In this document: positions 16,636 to 25,773 of the stretch, piece by piece | Numbering within the stretch: the first letter of the stretch is position 1 | How the letters are laid out: each line of letters begins with the position of its first letter | NCBI RefSeq assembly: GCF_049319665.1 | Contig: NZ_JBMOUD010000001.1 | Span: 310,001-374,000 of the forward strand | Direction: 5' to 3' | Source: JBMOUD01 sp049319665 | GTDB taxonomy: Bacteria > Pseudomonadota > Gammaproteobacteria > Enterobacterales > Enterobacteriaceae | Length of the DNA: 64,000 bases | Program-made: the position numbers and the translations under genes | The notes under the pieces: generated by a model | What the model was told of the DNA's origin: nothing | Database searches by the model: none | What the model saw: only the letters and a program-made list of their open reading frames with translations

Positions 16636-17987
16636 ATCATGATGTTATAAACAATGATGTTATAAACAATGATGTGATGAACCATGATGCCATGAGCGAC
16701 GAACTGCTAGATGAGCGGCGCTTTCTCCGTCTGGGATGGCTAGTTATTATTCTGGGGCTTGGCAGTGCGTTTATTTGGTCGGCGTTTGCCCCGCTGGATA
16801 AAGGCGTTGCTTCCCCCGGTTCAGTGATTGTTTCTGGGAATAGAAAAACTATTCAGGCCCCGGCAAGTGGGGTGGTGAAAGACATTCTTGTTAATGATGG
16901 CGATCGGGTTAAGGCCGGGCAGGTATTACTCGAATTAAGCTCGGTTCAGGCTCTTGCTCAAGTCGGTTCTTTGCGCGACCAATATTATAACGCATTGGCC
17001 AGCGAGAGCCGCTTATTGGCCGAACAACAAGACCAAGACAAGATTACGTTTTCTAAAACATTAACGGCATTTAACGACCAGCCACGAGTGCAAGAAATCA
17101 TTGCGCTACAAACGCAGTTATTCAGCTCGCGGCGGCTGGCATTGAAAAGTGAGATTGACGGTAATCTTCAGTCAATTGATGGTATGCGCATGCAACTGAA
17201 AGGGTTGCAAGATTCACAGCTGAGTAAGCAAGTACAAATTTCTACGCTGAGTGAGCAGATGCGTAATCTGAAATCACTGACAGCTGAAGGTTATGTGCCG
17301 CGTAATCGCTATCTTGAATTACAAAGACAGTATGCCGATGTACGCAGTGGCTACGATGAAACCCTGGGGCGAATCGGTCAGTTGCAAAAGCAATTGCAGG
17401 AAACCAAATACCGTATAGACCAACGTCTCGCTGATTATCAACGCGATGTGCGTACTGAGCTGGCTCGTACTCAGTTAGAGGTCAATGACACGAAAAACCG
17501 GCTGGATACGGCGGACTTTGACCTCGGCAATACGGTGATTAAATCCCCCGTTGATGGCACGGTAATGGGCAAAAATATCTTTACCCGTGGCGGCGTCGTT
17601 ACCGCCAGTGACCACCTGATGGATGTTGTGCCATCACAAAGCAATCTGGTGGTGGATACCCATCTGCAAGTCAATCTGATTGATAAGGTGTACAACGGGT
17701 TGCCGGTAGACCTGATGTTTACCGCGTTGAACCAATCTCGGACACCACGAATTCAAGGAACAGTCAGTTTAGTTTCTGCTGACCGTTTGACCGATAAAAA
17801 TACCGGCGAGCCTTATTATCAGATGCAAGTTACGGTCACGCCAGAAGGTATGAAAGCGTTGAATGTACAAGATATTAAACCTGGTATGTCGGTTGAGGTA
17901 TTTGTGAAGACCGGCTCGCGTTCATTACTGAATTATCTGTTTAAACCTATCGTTGACCGAGCTTCAACAGCGCTCACGGAGGAGTGA
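16632..17987 (+). CDS. prtE: Type I secretion membrane fusion protein
   Basis: HlyD-family periplasmic adaptor (451 aa) linking the ABC exporter to the outer-membrane channel. One transmembrane segment (LVIILGLGSAFIWSAFAPL) near residues 37-55 is followed by a lipoyl-like half motif (IQAPASGVVKDILVNDGDRV), a long coiled coil at about 115-290, the second lipoyl half (VIKSPVDGTVMG) and a beta-barrel. The first 20 residues are an imperfect repeat of N-N-D-V-I and N-H-D units encoded by 15-bp tandem copies; ATG 16692 (MSDELLDERR) would be a start without it. ATGA overlap with prtD indicates coupled translation. Confidence 0.93.
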   Translation: MNHDVINNDVINNDVMNHDAMSDELLDERRFLRLGWLVIILGLGSAFIWSAFAPLDKGVASPGSVIVSGNRKTIQAPASGVVKDILVNDGDRVKAGQVLLELSSVQALAQVGSLRDQYYNALASESRLLAEQQDQDKITFSKTLTAFNDQPRVQEIIALQTQLFSSRRLALKSEIDGNLQSIDGMRMQLKGLQDSQLSKQVQISTLSEQMRNLKSLTAEGYVPRNRYLELQRQYADVRSGYDETLGRIGQLQKQLQETKYRIDQRLADYQRDVRTELARTQLEVNDTKNRLDTADFDLGNTVIKSPVDGTVMGKNIFTRGGVVTASDHLMDVVPSQSNLVVDTHLQVNLIDKVYNGLPVDLMFTALNQSRTPRIQGTVSLVSADRLTDKNTGEPYYQMQVTVTPEGMKALNVQDIKPGMSVEVFVKTGSRSLLNYLFKPIVDRASTALTEE

Positions 17988-17989
17988 TG

Positions 17990-19363
17990 ATGTTATTTAA
18001 GCGCGTGCTTTTTATCGCATTGCCGTTAGTTCTGGCTGGCTCCTTTGTACCTCGTCCTGGTTATGCATTAGGCGTGTTGGATGCTTATGCGCTGGCTTTA
18101 GAAAAAGATCCGACCTTTCAGGCGGCTCTCAAAGAGCGTGATGCCGGGCTGGAAAGTGAAAACATCGGCAAGGCCGGGCTGTTACCTCAAGTTTCAATGA
18201 GTTATCAGAATGGCCCTCGTAACTGGCAGACTCAAAAATACCCGCAGCGCGATATTCTGGGGGGGATCTCGCAAGCCACTCAGCATCGGCAATACCGTAG
18301 TTATGCCAGTTCTGTCGTATTGACACAGCCACTTTTCGATTATGAGGCCTACGCCAATTATAAAGCCGGGTTGGTACAAGCGCAGATAGCGGATCAACGC
18401 TATCGCGGGAAATATCTTAATCTGGCGGTACGTGTCATTACCGCTTATGTCGATGTAGCTAATGCTGTCGATCAGGTGATGCTAGCCGAGCAGCAGCGTG
18501 AGGTATTAAAACAGCAGCTCAATTTAAATCAGCATCTGTATCAAGCAGGGGAAGGAACGGTGACGGATATTAGCGAAACGGAGGCTCGCTATAGTCTGTC
18601 AGAAGCCCAACTCATCGATGCCAGAGATGATTTAGATGCCACCCAGCGAAATTTAGAAGCAATGATAGGTGTGCCGCTTTCTCAACTAGACGGTATGCAA
18701 ACTATCCGCCCCGGTAAATTTGAAGTATTAACACTATCGCCAGAAAAATATGCCGATTGGGAAGCCCTGGCGCTTCGACATAATCCGGTGTTGGCCTCAT
18801 CGCGTGATGCAATTGAAGCGGCAAAATATGAGATAGAAAAGAACCGTGCTGGTTTTATGCCGCAGGTACAACTCTATGCTTCTCATTCAGAAAATGATTC
18901 AAGCAGCGACAATACCGTTAATCAAAAATATCGCACCGACAGTATTGGTATCAGGGTAAACGTGCCGATTTATTCAGGCGGTGGTGTCAGCGCCTCGACG
19001 CGTCAGGCGGTCGCCAAATACGGGCAGGCAATGTATGAAAAAGATGAACAGGTCATTTCTACCCTCAATGATTTACGCAAACAATATAACGCTTGCATGA
19101 GCAGTAAAACGCGTCTGGCAGCCTATGAACTGGCAGAAAAAGCGGCATCTTTACAGGTAGAAGCCACTCGTAAGAGCGTTATGGCCGGTCAACGAGCCAA
19201 TATTGATGTACTCAATGCGCAACAACAGTTGTTTTCAACACAACGAGATCTGGCGACGGCAAAATATAATTATATTAAAGCCTGGGTAAATTTACTGAGC
19301 GATTCGGGAACGCTCGCCGAAGGGGACCTGCTGAAAGTTGCGCGGTATTTTTCGAAAGTCTAG
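17990..19363 (+). CDS. prtF: Type I secretion outer-membrane channel, TolC family
   Basis: TolC-like outer-membrane protein of about 457 aa completing the exporter. A signal peptide ends near PGYA before LGVLDAYALALEKDPTFQ, a hallmark TolC start. It has two structural repeats typical of the family, with long helices and the second-repeat segment QRANIDVLNAQQQLFSTQRD. Starts: GTG 17984, ATG 17987 and ATG 17990 are consecutive codons; 17990 lies best behind the GGAGGAG at 17978-17984. It overlaps or abuts the prtE stop. Confidence 0.93.
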   Translation: MLFKRVLFIALPLVLAGSFVPRPGYALGVLDAYALALEKDPTFQAALKERDAGLESENIGKAGLLPQVSMSYQNGPRNWQTQKYPQRDILGGISQATQHRQYRSYASSVVLTQPLFDYEAYANYKAGLVQAQIADQRYRGKYLNLAVRVITAYVDVANAVDQVMLAEQQREVLKQQLNLNQHLYQAGEGTVTDISETEARYSLSEAQLIDARDDLDATQRNLEAMIGVPLSQLDGMQTIRPGKFEVLTLSPEKYADWEALALRHNPVLASSRDAIEAAKYEIEKNRAGFMPQVQLYASHSENDSSSDNTVNQKYRTDSIGIRVNVPIYSGGGVSASTRQAVAKYGQAMYEKDEQVISTLNDLRKQYNACMSSKTRLAAYELAEKAASLQVEATRKSVMAGQRANIDVLNAQQQLFSTQRDLATAKYNYIKAWVNLLSDSGTLAEGDLLKVARYFSKV

Positions 19364-19534
19364 CCGCCAGTGACGAGATAGAAAGTGCACAGGTAGAACT
19401 CATAACTTACAACCGAACTGTCGCTTCATGAACGATAGCACCTCCACGGAGGATGTCGTAAATGCACATACCTACTGGGTTCCCAAAGGGATCATGTAGC
19501 TATGTGATTAATATACTGAAGAAGAGGAAATATT
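19364..19534 (+). promoter_or_regulatory. Spacer between prtF and serralysin gene
   Basis: 171 bp with a short hairpin CCTCCACGGAGG near 19451-19462 and a partial palindrome around ATCATGTAGCTATGTGAT near 19491. AGAGGAAATATT precedes the ATG at 19535. It may hold a separate promoter or a processing site allowing higher protease expression; not provable here. Confidence 0.35.
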
Positions 19535-20983
19535 ATGAGTGTATCGAAAAAGGCCAATGCACTTTCTGCGCAATCGGCATCGACTTCGGCTGATAAAGTT
19601 CTGAAGTTCCAGCACGCTTATATTGCCAATCAAGATGCTAGTATCACGGTCAAGCACGAGTCTATAGGGGTTGATAAAGCGTCATCTGCATTACTGCGTG
19701 GCAATTTTAGCTGGCATGCCAGTATCGATGCGAAACCTGTTTCCCTGACCTATGGATTCTGGGACAGTGCGCCGAAGAATATACCTTCGAAGCTATCGGG
19801 CTTTTCTTCTTTTAATATTGATGAACGCGCCGCCGCCCGTCTCTCACTGCAAAGTTGGTCTGACGTAGCCAATATCAAATTTACCGAAGTCAGTGATGCC
19901 AGCAAGGCAAATATCACCTTTGGTAAATTTGATTACAGCAGCAAGGATGATTATGCGTTTGGATACTATCCGAATGGACCCGTGCAAAGCGGCAACTCAG
20001 GGCAAACTTGGTATAATGCACAAAACCATACTTTCAAAGACGGAGATATAAATGCCGGGCAGTATGGTCGGCAAACAATAACTCATGAAATTGGCCATAC
20101 GTTGGGTCTGAAGCATCCTGGAGACTATGATGCCAAGGATGAAGAAAAGGCAACGTACGACAAAAGTGCCACCTATTTTGAAGACAGCCGTGCGTACAGC
20201 ATTATGAGTTATTTTAATGCCACTTATACCGGTCAGGATCTAGTGGGGCAACACTCAGCAGGCCCGTTGATCAGTGATATCGCCGCGATTCAGAAACTCT
20301 ACGGTGCCAATATGGAGACGCGCTCCGATGATACCATTTATGGTTTCAACTCCAATACCGGACGTGATTACCTGACTATCACCTCTGCAAGCCAAAAAGC
20401 TGTCTTTGCGGTGTGGGACGGTGGTGGTAACGATACGTTGGACTTTTCTGGTTATTCACAGGATCAGCGCATTAACCTCAACGAACTCTCATTCTCTGAT
20501 GTTGGCGGCGGGAAAGGCAATGTTTCCATCGCAAAAGGGGCGATTATCGAGAATGCTATTGGCGGTAGTGGCAATGACATCTTGATTGGTAATGATGCTG
20601 ATAATGTCATTAAAGGCGGTGCCGGTAATGATGTGATTTACGGTGGCAAAGGTGCTGATATTCTCTACGGCGGTGCGGGTAAAGATACCTTTGTTTATTT
20701 CGATGCTAATGAGTCGACGGCGACTGCCACTGATATTATTAAAGACTTCACGCATGGTGAAGACTTGATCGATCTCAGCTATTTTAATACTGGCAAAGAC
20801 GGCGACAGTTTACGCTTTGTGGATAACTTCACCGGGGCCAATGCTGAGATCAAAATCAGCTTCAATCAGCAAGACTCTATCAATGATGTTGCTATTCACT
20901 TGGCTGATGGCACTGCGCAAAACGACTTCTTGCTCAAAGTGGTCGGCGCTCATCTGACCCAGTCTGATTTCGCGCTGGCCTGA
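19535..20983 (+). CDS. prtA: Serralysin-family secreted zinc metalloprotease
   Basis: Secreted RTX metalloprotease of 482 aa. A short N-terminal propeptide precedes the catalytic domain with the zinc site H184-E-I-G-H188-T-L-G-L-K-H194 and the Met-turn SIMSY (M224, Y226 as tyrosine ligand). From about residue 345, glycine-rich RTX nonapeptides bind calcium (GGSGNDILIGN, GGAGNDVIYGGKGADILYGG), followed by a C-terminal secretion region. It has no Sec signal, consistent with export by the PrtDEF-type system encoded just upstream. Most serralysins end in a D-F-I-V-like motif; this one ends SDFALA, similar but one residue longer. Close relatives include Y. ruckeri Yrp1 and Serratia serralysin. Confidence 0.96.
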   Translation: MSVSKKANALSAQSASTSADKVLKFQHAYIANQDASITVKHESIGVDKASSALLRGNFSWHASIDAKPVSLTYGFWDSAPKNIPSKLSGFSSFNIDERAAARLSLQSWSDVANIKFTEVSDASKANITFGKFDYSSKDDYAFGYYPNGPVQSGNSGQTWYNAQNHTFKDGDINAGQYGRQTITHEIGHTLGLKHPGDYDAKDEEKATYDKSATYFEDSRAYSIMSYFNATYTGQDLVGQHSAGPLISDIAAIQKLYGANMETRSDDTIYGFNSNTGRDYLTITSASQKAVFAVWDGGGNDTLDFSGYSQDQRINLNELSFSDVGGGKGNVSIAKGAIIENAIGGSGNDILIGNDADNVIKGGAGNDVIYGGKGADILYGGAGKDTFVYFDANESTATATDIIKDFTHGEDLIDLSYFNTGKDGDSLRFVDNFTGANAEIKISFNQQDSINDVAIHLADGTAQNDFLLKVVGAHLTQSDFALA

Positions 20984-21044
20984 TAACAAAGGCGTCTTGT
21001 TTATCACGCTGTATTGACAGGGCTGGCTAAAACCGGTTCCCATA

Positions 21045-21080
21045 AAAAAAGCCCGGTATGTTTACACATATCGGGCTTTT
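21045..21080. terminator. Bidirectional terminator between prtA and the TonB receptor
   Basis: AAAAGCCCGGTATG, loop TTTACA, CATATCGGGCTTTT: a long stem flanked by A and T runs, between convergent genes. Confidence 0.9.
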
Positions 21081-21098
21081 AGCGTTTACAGACTTAAC

Positions 21099-23237
21099 TT
21101 AGAAAGCGATAGACCCTTGAACGTAGAAGGTTCTTGGCTCGCCAACATACTTACCGAAGTTGTTGTCGTTAGAACGGGTGAAGTAGCGCTGATCAAACAG
21201 GTTTTTGATGCCCGCACCTAAAGTCAGGTTCGAGAACTGTTTGCCAAAGTGGTATTCACCACGGGCGTTCCATACCATGTAACCCATGATATTACCGTAC
21301 TGGCCGTCGGCACTTTCATCGGTGATGTATTGTGTGCCGGTGCCCGGTGAGTACTGTTTAGACTGCGCGTAGCTGTCAACATTCCATACCCAGTTGCCGG
21401 TTTCGTAACGGGTACCTGCGGTGAACACTTGGCGAGAATAGAACGGCAAGTCTTTACCGGCGAACGCACCGTCTTCGGTTTCTGCTTTGGTATAGGTGTA
21501 GCTGGTATAAACGCTCACGCCATCGAGTTTATGACTCAAATCACTCAGGTCGTAGCTCAGTGCCGTTTCGATACCCTTATGTTTGGTGGCACCGAGGTTG
21601 GTCCAGCCAACGACATTATCGATGTACTGCAACTGATTGTCGAAGTTGATATAGAACGCGGTCAGCTCGGCTTTGACAATCGTGTCATCGTAGCGAGTAC
21701 CGACTTCATAAGTATGCGCTTTTTCTGGCGTCAGGCCTGGCGCTGGTTGGTTGCCGCTGCCACCTTTGGTCAACTGGAAGTACTGCATGCTGCCGAACGA
21801 AGTGTTGGCGTTAGCAAACACATTCCACGAATCGGTCAGATGGTACATCACGTTCAGTGACGGCAGCGGTTGGCTGTATTGCTTTTCGCGGCTGATGCCA
21901 CCAAACGAGTCATCTATGTGAGTTTTGATGCTTTCGTAACGAATACCTGGGGTGATGGTCCAGTTACCCACGTTAATTGCATCGTCAATATAGGTAGCAT
22001 TTGCCGCGGTACCACCTGAGGTATGCTGATAATAGTTAGCATAGGCGTCTGGTGCAGAATAAGTTGTTGCCGGGTTATACCAACCAGAACGGAAACCTTT
22101 CTCGTCAGTCGTTTCATTGAGATAACGATAACCTACGGTGACTTCATGCGACATATCCCAGAAACGGAATAATTGTGAGTAACTCGGCTCAATGGCATAG
22201 GTTGTATAGTGACGAGGTGCGGCGTAGAAGCGGTTATTGTTGATATTCGCGCCGGTGCCAGTACCTACATATTCAATGCTGCTGCCTCTAAAACTGTTGG
22301 TGAAGTAGGTCAACAGTTCAAACTGCTTGTCATCTTCCTGATGTTTATATTTGAAGGACATATCCTTGCGGCGGCCTTCAAATTGGTCCCACGGGCGGGT
22401 GGACTGGAACGGGTTCTGTGCATACTGCTTAGATGACAGGCCGCCAGGCATACCAGACGTCGCATCGTAGTAGTGGAAGTTAGCTTGCAGTTCGTCATGA
22501 TCGGTGAAGGCATAACGGGTTTTCAGCATGAAATCGTCGATATCGGTATTGTCATTGTTGTCACGATATCCTTGACCGTGCAGGCCAGAATAGAGCAACT
22601 CGGCACCGAAACCATTATCAGCCGTACCGCCAAGTGAAGCGCTGGTCAGGGTTTTCAGACCGCCATGGCTCGCGCCTTGCGTCTGTGCGCTGACCGCTCC
22701 TCCGAAATCTTTAGGAATGTCTTTGGTCACGAAGTTAATGATGCCGCCAACGTTTTGCGGTCCGTAACGTACCGCACCTGCGCCACGAATCACGTCAACC
22801 GACTGCAAGTTACCCACGCCCAACGGTGCCATAGACAATTGTGGCTGCCCGTATGGAGCAACGGCCAGCGGCACGCCGTCCATCAGAATAGTGGAGCGTG
22901 GGGACAGGCGAGACGTTAAACCACGCACGCCGACGTTTAGAGAGATATCGCTACCGCCGGTGCCGTTGCTATCACGCACCTGCACGCCTGGAATACCGCG
23001 CAGCGTATCGGCTACCGTCTGGTCGCCTTGTTCATGAATCTGCTTTTGGGTCACGATGGTACGTGCGCCCGGGTGGTTAAGTACCACCGAGCTGGTGTCA
23101 GGATTATCTAGCCAGTTTCCGACTACGGAAATGGTATCCCCTGATTTGTCATTTTGAGTTTTGGTGTCGTCAGCATGTGCAGGAAGCGCCAGCGCAACAG
23201 AAGCCGCTAGCAAAGAAACCCTAAAAAACGGAGGCAT
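21099..23237 (-). CDS. FecA-like TonB-dependent siderophore receptor
   Basis: Outer-membrane ferric-chelate receptor of 712 aa. A signal peptide ends PAHA before DDTKTQ. The TonB box is probably DTISVVG near residue 34. The plug domain shows TLRGIPGVQVRDSNGTGGSD, PYGQPQLSMAPLGVGNLQ and RYGPQNVGGIINFVTKDIP, which are FecA-type. A 22-stranded barrel ends in aromatic F (YVQGSIAF). Unlike FecA it has no N-terminal signalling domain, and no fecIR pair is near, so it should not signal transcription. Control is by Fur: a good box lies upstream at 23287-23305. The chelate is not predictable beyond a likely carboxylate or hydroxamate. Confidence 0.88.
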   Translation of the reverse strand: MPPFFRVSLLAASVALALPAHADDTKTQNDKSGDTISVVGNWLDNPDTSSVVLNHPGARTIVTQKQIHEQGDQTVADTLRGIPGVQVRDSNGTGGSDISLNVGVRGLTSRLSPRSTILMDGVPLAVAPYGQPQLSMAPLGVGNLQSVDVIRGAGAVRYGPQNVGGIINFVTKDIPKDFGGAVSAQTQGASHGGLKTLTSASLGGTADNGFGAELLYSGLHGQGYRDNNDNTDIDDFMLKTRYAFTDHDELQANFHYYDATSGMPGGLSSKQYAQNPFQSTRPWDQFEGRRKDMSFKYKHQEDDKQFELLTYFTNSFRGSSIEYVGTGTGANINNNRFYAAPRHYTTYAIEPSYSQLFRFWDMSHEVTVGYRYLNETTDEKGFRSGWYNPATTYSAPDAYANYYQHTSGGTAANATYIDDAINVGNWTITPGIRYESIKTHIDDSFGGISREKQYSQPLPSLNVMYHLTDSWNVFANANTSFGSMQYFQLTKGGSGNQPAPGLTPEKAHTYEVGTRYDDTIVKAELTAFYINFDNQLQYIDNVVGWTNLGATKHKGIETALSYDLSDLSHKLDGVSVYTSYTYTKAETEDGAFAGKDLPFYSRQVFTAGTRYETGNWVWNVDSYAQSKQYSPGTGTQYITDESADGQYGNIMGYMVWNARGEYHFGKQFSNLTLGAGIKNLFDQRYFTRSNDNNFGKYVGEPRTFYVQGSIAF

Positions 23238-23286
23238 TAATGAATCCTTAAGGAAGGTAAACTGGCTTTTTTATGAGAAGCGTAAT

Positions 23287-23305
23287 CATAATGATAATTA
23301 TTATT
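23287..23305 (-). promoter_or_regulatory. Fur box of the receptor gene
   Basis: CATAATGATAATTATTATT matches 16 of 19 positions of the Fur consensus (GATAATGATAATCATTATC) and lies 50 bp before the receptor start, so iron repression is expected. Confidence 0.85.
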
Positions 23306-23513
23306 GTGTAAAGGGTTGGTAAAGGAATTTTCAACAAGTAATTTACGATGAATAAATAACGAAAAAGTATAAGGAAAAGCGCGGAGAAGGGGAGAGATCC
23401 AGTTACCTGCATCGAGCACGAGTTTGATGAAGATTTGGACTTTCAAAAGCGCGTCTTGTCGGCTAACAGAACGAATATATGCGGAAACTGCATTAGCAAT
23501 ATCTTGGCGGGGA

Positions 23514-23538
23514 AACGGGGGAACATCTTCCCCCCGTT
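23514..23538 (-). terminator. Hairpin after the binding-protein gene
   Basis: AACGGGGG and CCCCCGTT form a GC-rich stem 10 bp beyond the stop at 23549. There is no long U-run after it on the minus strand, so it is a possible terminator or mRNA-stabilising hairpin. Confidence 0.45.
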
Positions 23539-23548
23539 AGGTAAACCT

Positions 23549-24679
23549 TTACTGAGGTGTTGCCCAGAACACGCCGCTGTAATCGATAGAGGTAAATTTC
23601 TGGTGCAGCATCTTCATATCTGCCAAGGGATCAATGTCTTTAAACAAGTCTGGATGCAGGAACTTGGCGATTTCTTCCACCGCGATAATATTAAACGGCA
23701 TATCGTAGAATTGGTGATAGAGCACCAATACGCGTTTTTCTTTTACTGCGCTGAGTACATTAATCGCTTTACGCTGGGTCAGATGCGCCAGGCTTTTTTG
23801 TACGGTAGCTTCATCGGTGGTGTAACCCAGCGGAACCGCCAGCGTTGGTTTGCCACCGCGTTTCCAGTCGGCGCCGGTCATCAGGTAGAAGGTTGGGTTG
23901 CTGGCAATCAGTTGCTCAGTATTGATATCGCCGCCCATCATGCCGTTGAACAGCTTGCTGCCGATATTATTGCCACCGGCAACATCGATAAATTCACCAA
24001 AACTGCCGGTGCCGAAGGTCGAACAGCAATCGTCACCGGATAAGCCAGCGTGGCGCTCGATAAATACGCTTGGGCGCTGATCGGGTTTCAACGTGGCGAC
24101 ACGCTGACGGATCAGATCCAGACGCTGTTGGTAGAAATCGATAAAGGCTTGGGCATTTTTCTCCTCGCCAAACACTTTGCCCAGCAACGCCATGCTTGGC
24201 ACGGTATTAGCCAGCGGTTTTTGACGGAAATCGATGAACAGCACCGGAATGTTGACCTTCTCCAGCAGACTTAAAGTGCCGCTGTTTTGCAGCTTGCTGA
24301 GTAAACCGATATCAAAAATAACCAAGTCTGGTTTAACCGTTACCGCATTTTCTACGCTGAAGTCGGTGGTATAAGGGTTATCGAAGGTTGGGATCTTATT
24401 AATCTCAGGGAACTTCTTTTCGTACGCTTGCTTGATATCGGTAGATTTTTTCGTCAGCCAGTTGTCCCAGGCAACGATATCTTTCAACGGATTATCAGGG
24501 TGGATAATATTCAGCGCCAGCAAAGCCCGAGAATCCGCCAGCATCACGCGCTGGGCAGGGTGTTGTAACGTGACCTGACGGCCAGCCACGTCGGTGACAA
24601 CAATCGGAGCGGCCTGGGCGAACGCCGACACCATTAATACGCTCGCGGCGAGCAGCCCACGAAGATAACCAGCAAACAT
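23549..24679 (-). CDS. Iron-chelate ABC transporter substrate-binding protein
   Basis: Periplasmic class III binding protein (TroA/BtuF/FecB fold) of 376 aa, somewhat longer than usual. The signal peptide ends AQA before APIVVTDVAGRQVTLQHPAQ, the classical start of ferric-siderophore binding proteins. Two lobes are linked by a long helix (QAFIDFYQQRLDLIRQRVAT); a GDDCCSTFG segment with adjacent cysteines is unusual. A Fur box lies upstream (24721-24739). It probably accepts iron chelate from the receptor encoded next to it, but no permease or ATPase for it is in this window, so it must use an exporter elsewhere or act as an orphan. Confidence 0.83.
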   Translation of the reverse strand: MFAGYLRGLLAASVLMVSAFAQAAPIVVTDVAGRQVTLQHPAQRVMLADSRALLALNIIHPDNPLKDIVAWDNWLTKKSTDIKQAYEKKFPEINKIPTFDNPYTTDFSVENAVTVKPDLVIFDIGLLSKLQNSGTLSLLEKVNIPVLFIDFRQKPLANTVPSMALLGKVFGEEKNAQAFIDFYQQRLDLIRQRVATLKPDQRPSVFIERHAGLSGDDCCSTFGTGSFGEFIDVAGGNNIGSKLFNGMMGGDINTEQLIASNPTFYLMTGADWKRGGKPTLAVPLGYTTDEATVQKSLAHLTQRKAINVLSAVKEKRVLVLYHQFYDMPFNIIAVEEIAKFLHPDLFKDIDPLADMKMLHQKFTSIDYSGVFWATPQ

Positions 24680-24720
24680 GGAGGATTCCTTGAATAGAAA
24701 AAGAAGGCAGAGCTGAGAGT

Positions 24721-24739
24721 GATAATGATAATGCCTCTC
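24721..24739 (-). promoter_or_regulatory. Fur box of the binding-protein gene
   Basis: GATAATGATAAT is a perfect first two-thirds of the Fur consensus, then a weaker right end; 15 of 19 positions match. It lies 42 bp before the start. Confidence 0.78.
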
Positions 24740-24816
24740 CTTCTAACTCACATCAAGTCTCGACCGTGTTTGCTATGCGATGTTGTTGCTTATTTGCCCG
24801 TCCCTGGGCCTGTGGG

Positions 24817-25662
24817 CTATAAGACTTTTTCCAGGAAACTGCGGGTTCTGCTGTGACGCGGCGCGTCGAGGACCTGGCTGGCGGTGCCAGATTCAACAAT
24901 TTTACCATCGACCATAAAGACAATTTGGTCGGCAACCTGGCGAGCAAAACCAATCTCGTGTGTCACTACCACTAGGGTGACGCCAGAGCTGGCCAGTTTT
25001 TTAATCACATCAAGTACTTCACCCACCAATTCTGGGTCCAGCGCTGAGGTCGGCTCATCAAACAGCATGACCTTCGGATTCAATGCCAGCGCGCGGGCAA
25101 TCGCAATACGCTGCTGTTGCCCGCCGGAAAGATGGCGCGGATAGGCATTGGCCTTGGCCCGCAGACCAACGGTATCTAGCAGCTCATAAGCGCGTTCTAT
25201 GGCCTGTTTGCGGGTTAACAGGCGGTGAACAATCGGCGCTTCAATAATATTGTCGAGCACCGACAGATGCGGGAATAGATTAAAGTTTTGGAACACATAG
25301 CCGACGTGAGTACGCTGCTTAAGGATCGCATGTTCTTTCAGCTCATACAGCTTATTGCCCTTACGCTGGTAACCAACATAATCGCCATCAATGCGAATAT
25401 GACCGCTATCCACTCTTTCTAAATGGTTGATAGTACGCAGCAGGGTAGATTTACCGGAGCCCGATGGCCCGAGGATCACCGTTACCGTGCCGGGCTCAAT
25501 CGTCAGGCTGACGTCATCGAGCGCTTTATGGCTAGCGAAATGTTTACTTAAATGGCTAATTTCAATGCGGCCACGCTGATTATCAGCACCCGGCTGGCGG
25601 TGCGTATTTTCCACCTGACGTAAAACCGGTTGCGGTACGAATAGATCGAAGGCTTCAGACAT
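24817..25662 (-). CDS. Amino-acid-type ABC transporter ATPase
   Basis: Cytoplasmic ATPase of the polar amino acid uptake (PAAT, GlnQ/HisP) family, 281 aa. Walker A GPSGSGKST at 65-73, Q-loop in VFQNFNLFPHLSV, signature LSGGQQQR at 178-185, Walker B VMLFDEPTSALD, switch H235. An unusual 30-residue N-terminal extension precedes the core, and the HisP-like insertion KLYELKEHAIL is present. It pairs with the permease at 25774 and the binding proteins further upstream. Substrate class inferred from context: an S-substituted cysteine, cystine-like or related compound. Confidence 0.9.
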   Translation of the reverse strand: MSEAFDLFVPQPVLRQVENTHRQPGADNQRGRIEISHLSKHFASHKALDDVSLTIEPGTVTVILGPSGSGKSTLLRTINHLERVDSGHIRIDGDYVGYQRKGNKLYELKEHAILKQRTHVGYVFQNFNLFPHLSVLDNIIEAPIVHRLLTRKQAIERAYELLDTVGLRAKANAYPRHLSGGQQQRIAIARALALNPKVMLFDEPTSALDPELVGEVLDVIKKLASSGVTLVVVTHEIGFARQVADQIVFMVDGKIVESGTASQVLDAPRHSRTRSFLEKVL

Positions 25663-25773
25663 AATATTGACTCCGTTATCCTCGTCATACTGGGTATGGC
25701 CTCGGCGTTAGCTGAGATGATTTGCCGCCACTCCAGGTATGTGGGGGATAGATAGTTGAATAGGAATGGGGCC

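Noticed and set aside
20550..20710. Possible tandem DNA repeat or CRISPR-like array
   Set aside because: The periodicity is that of glycine-aspartate RTX codons within the serralysin gene, with no conserved repeat/spacer pattern.
21429..21860. 143-codon plus-strand frame
   Set aside because: Lies wholly inside the TonB-dependent receptor on the other strand, with no ribosome-binding site or protein character.
23435..24043. 202-codon plus-strand frame
   Set aside because: Mostly antisense to the iron-chelate binding-protein gene and begins in the Fur-controlled spacer; no recognisable features.
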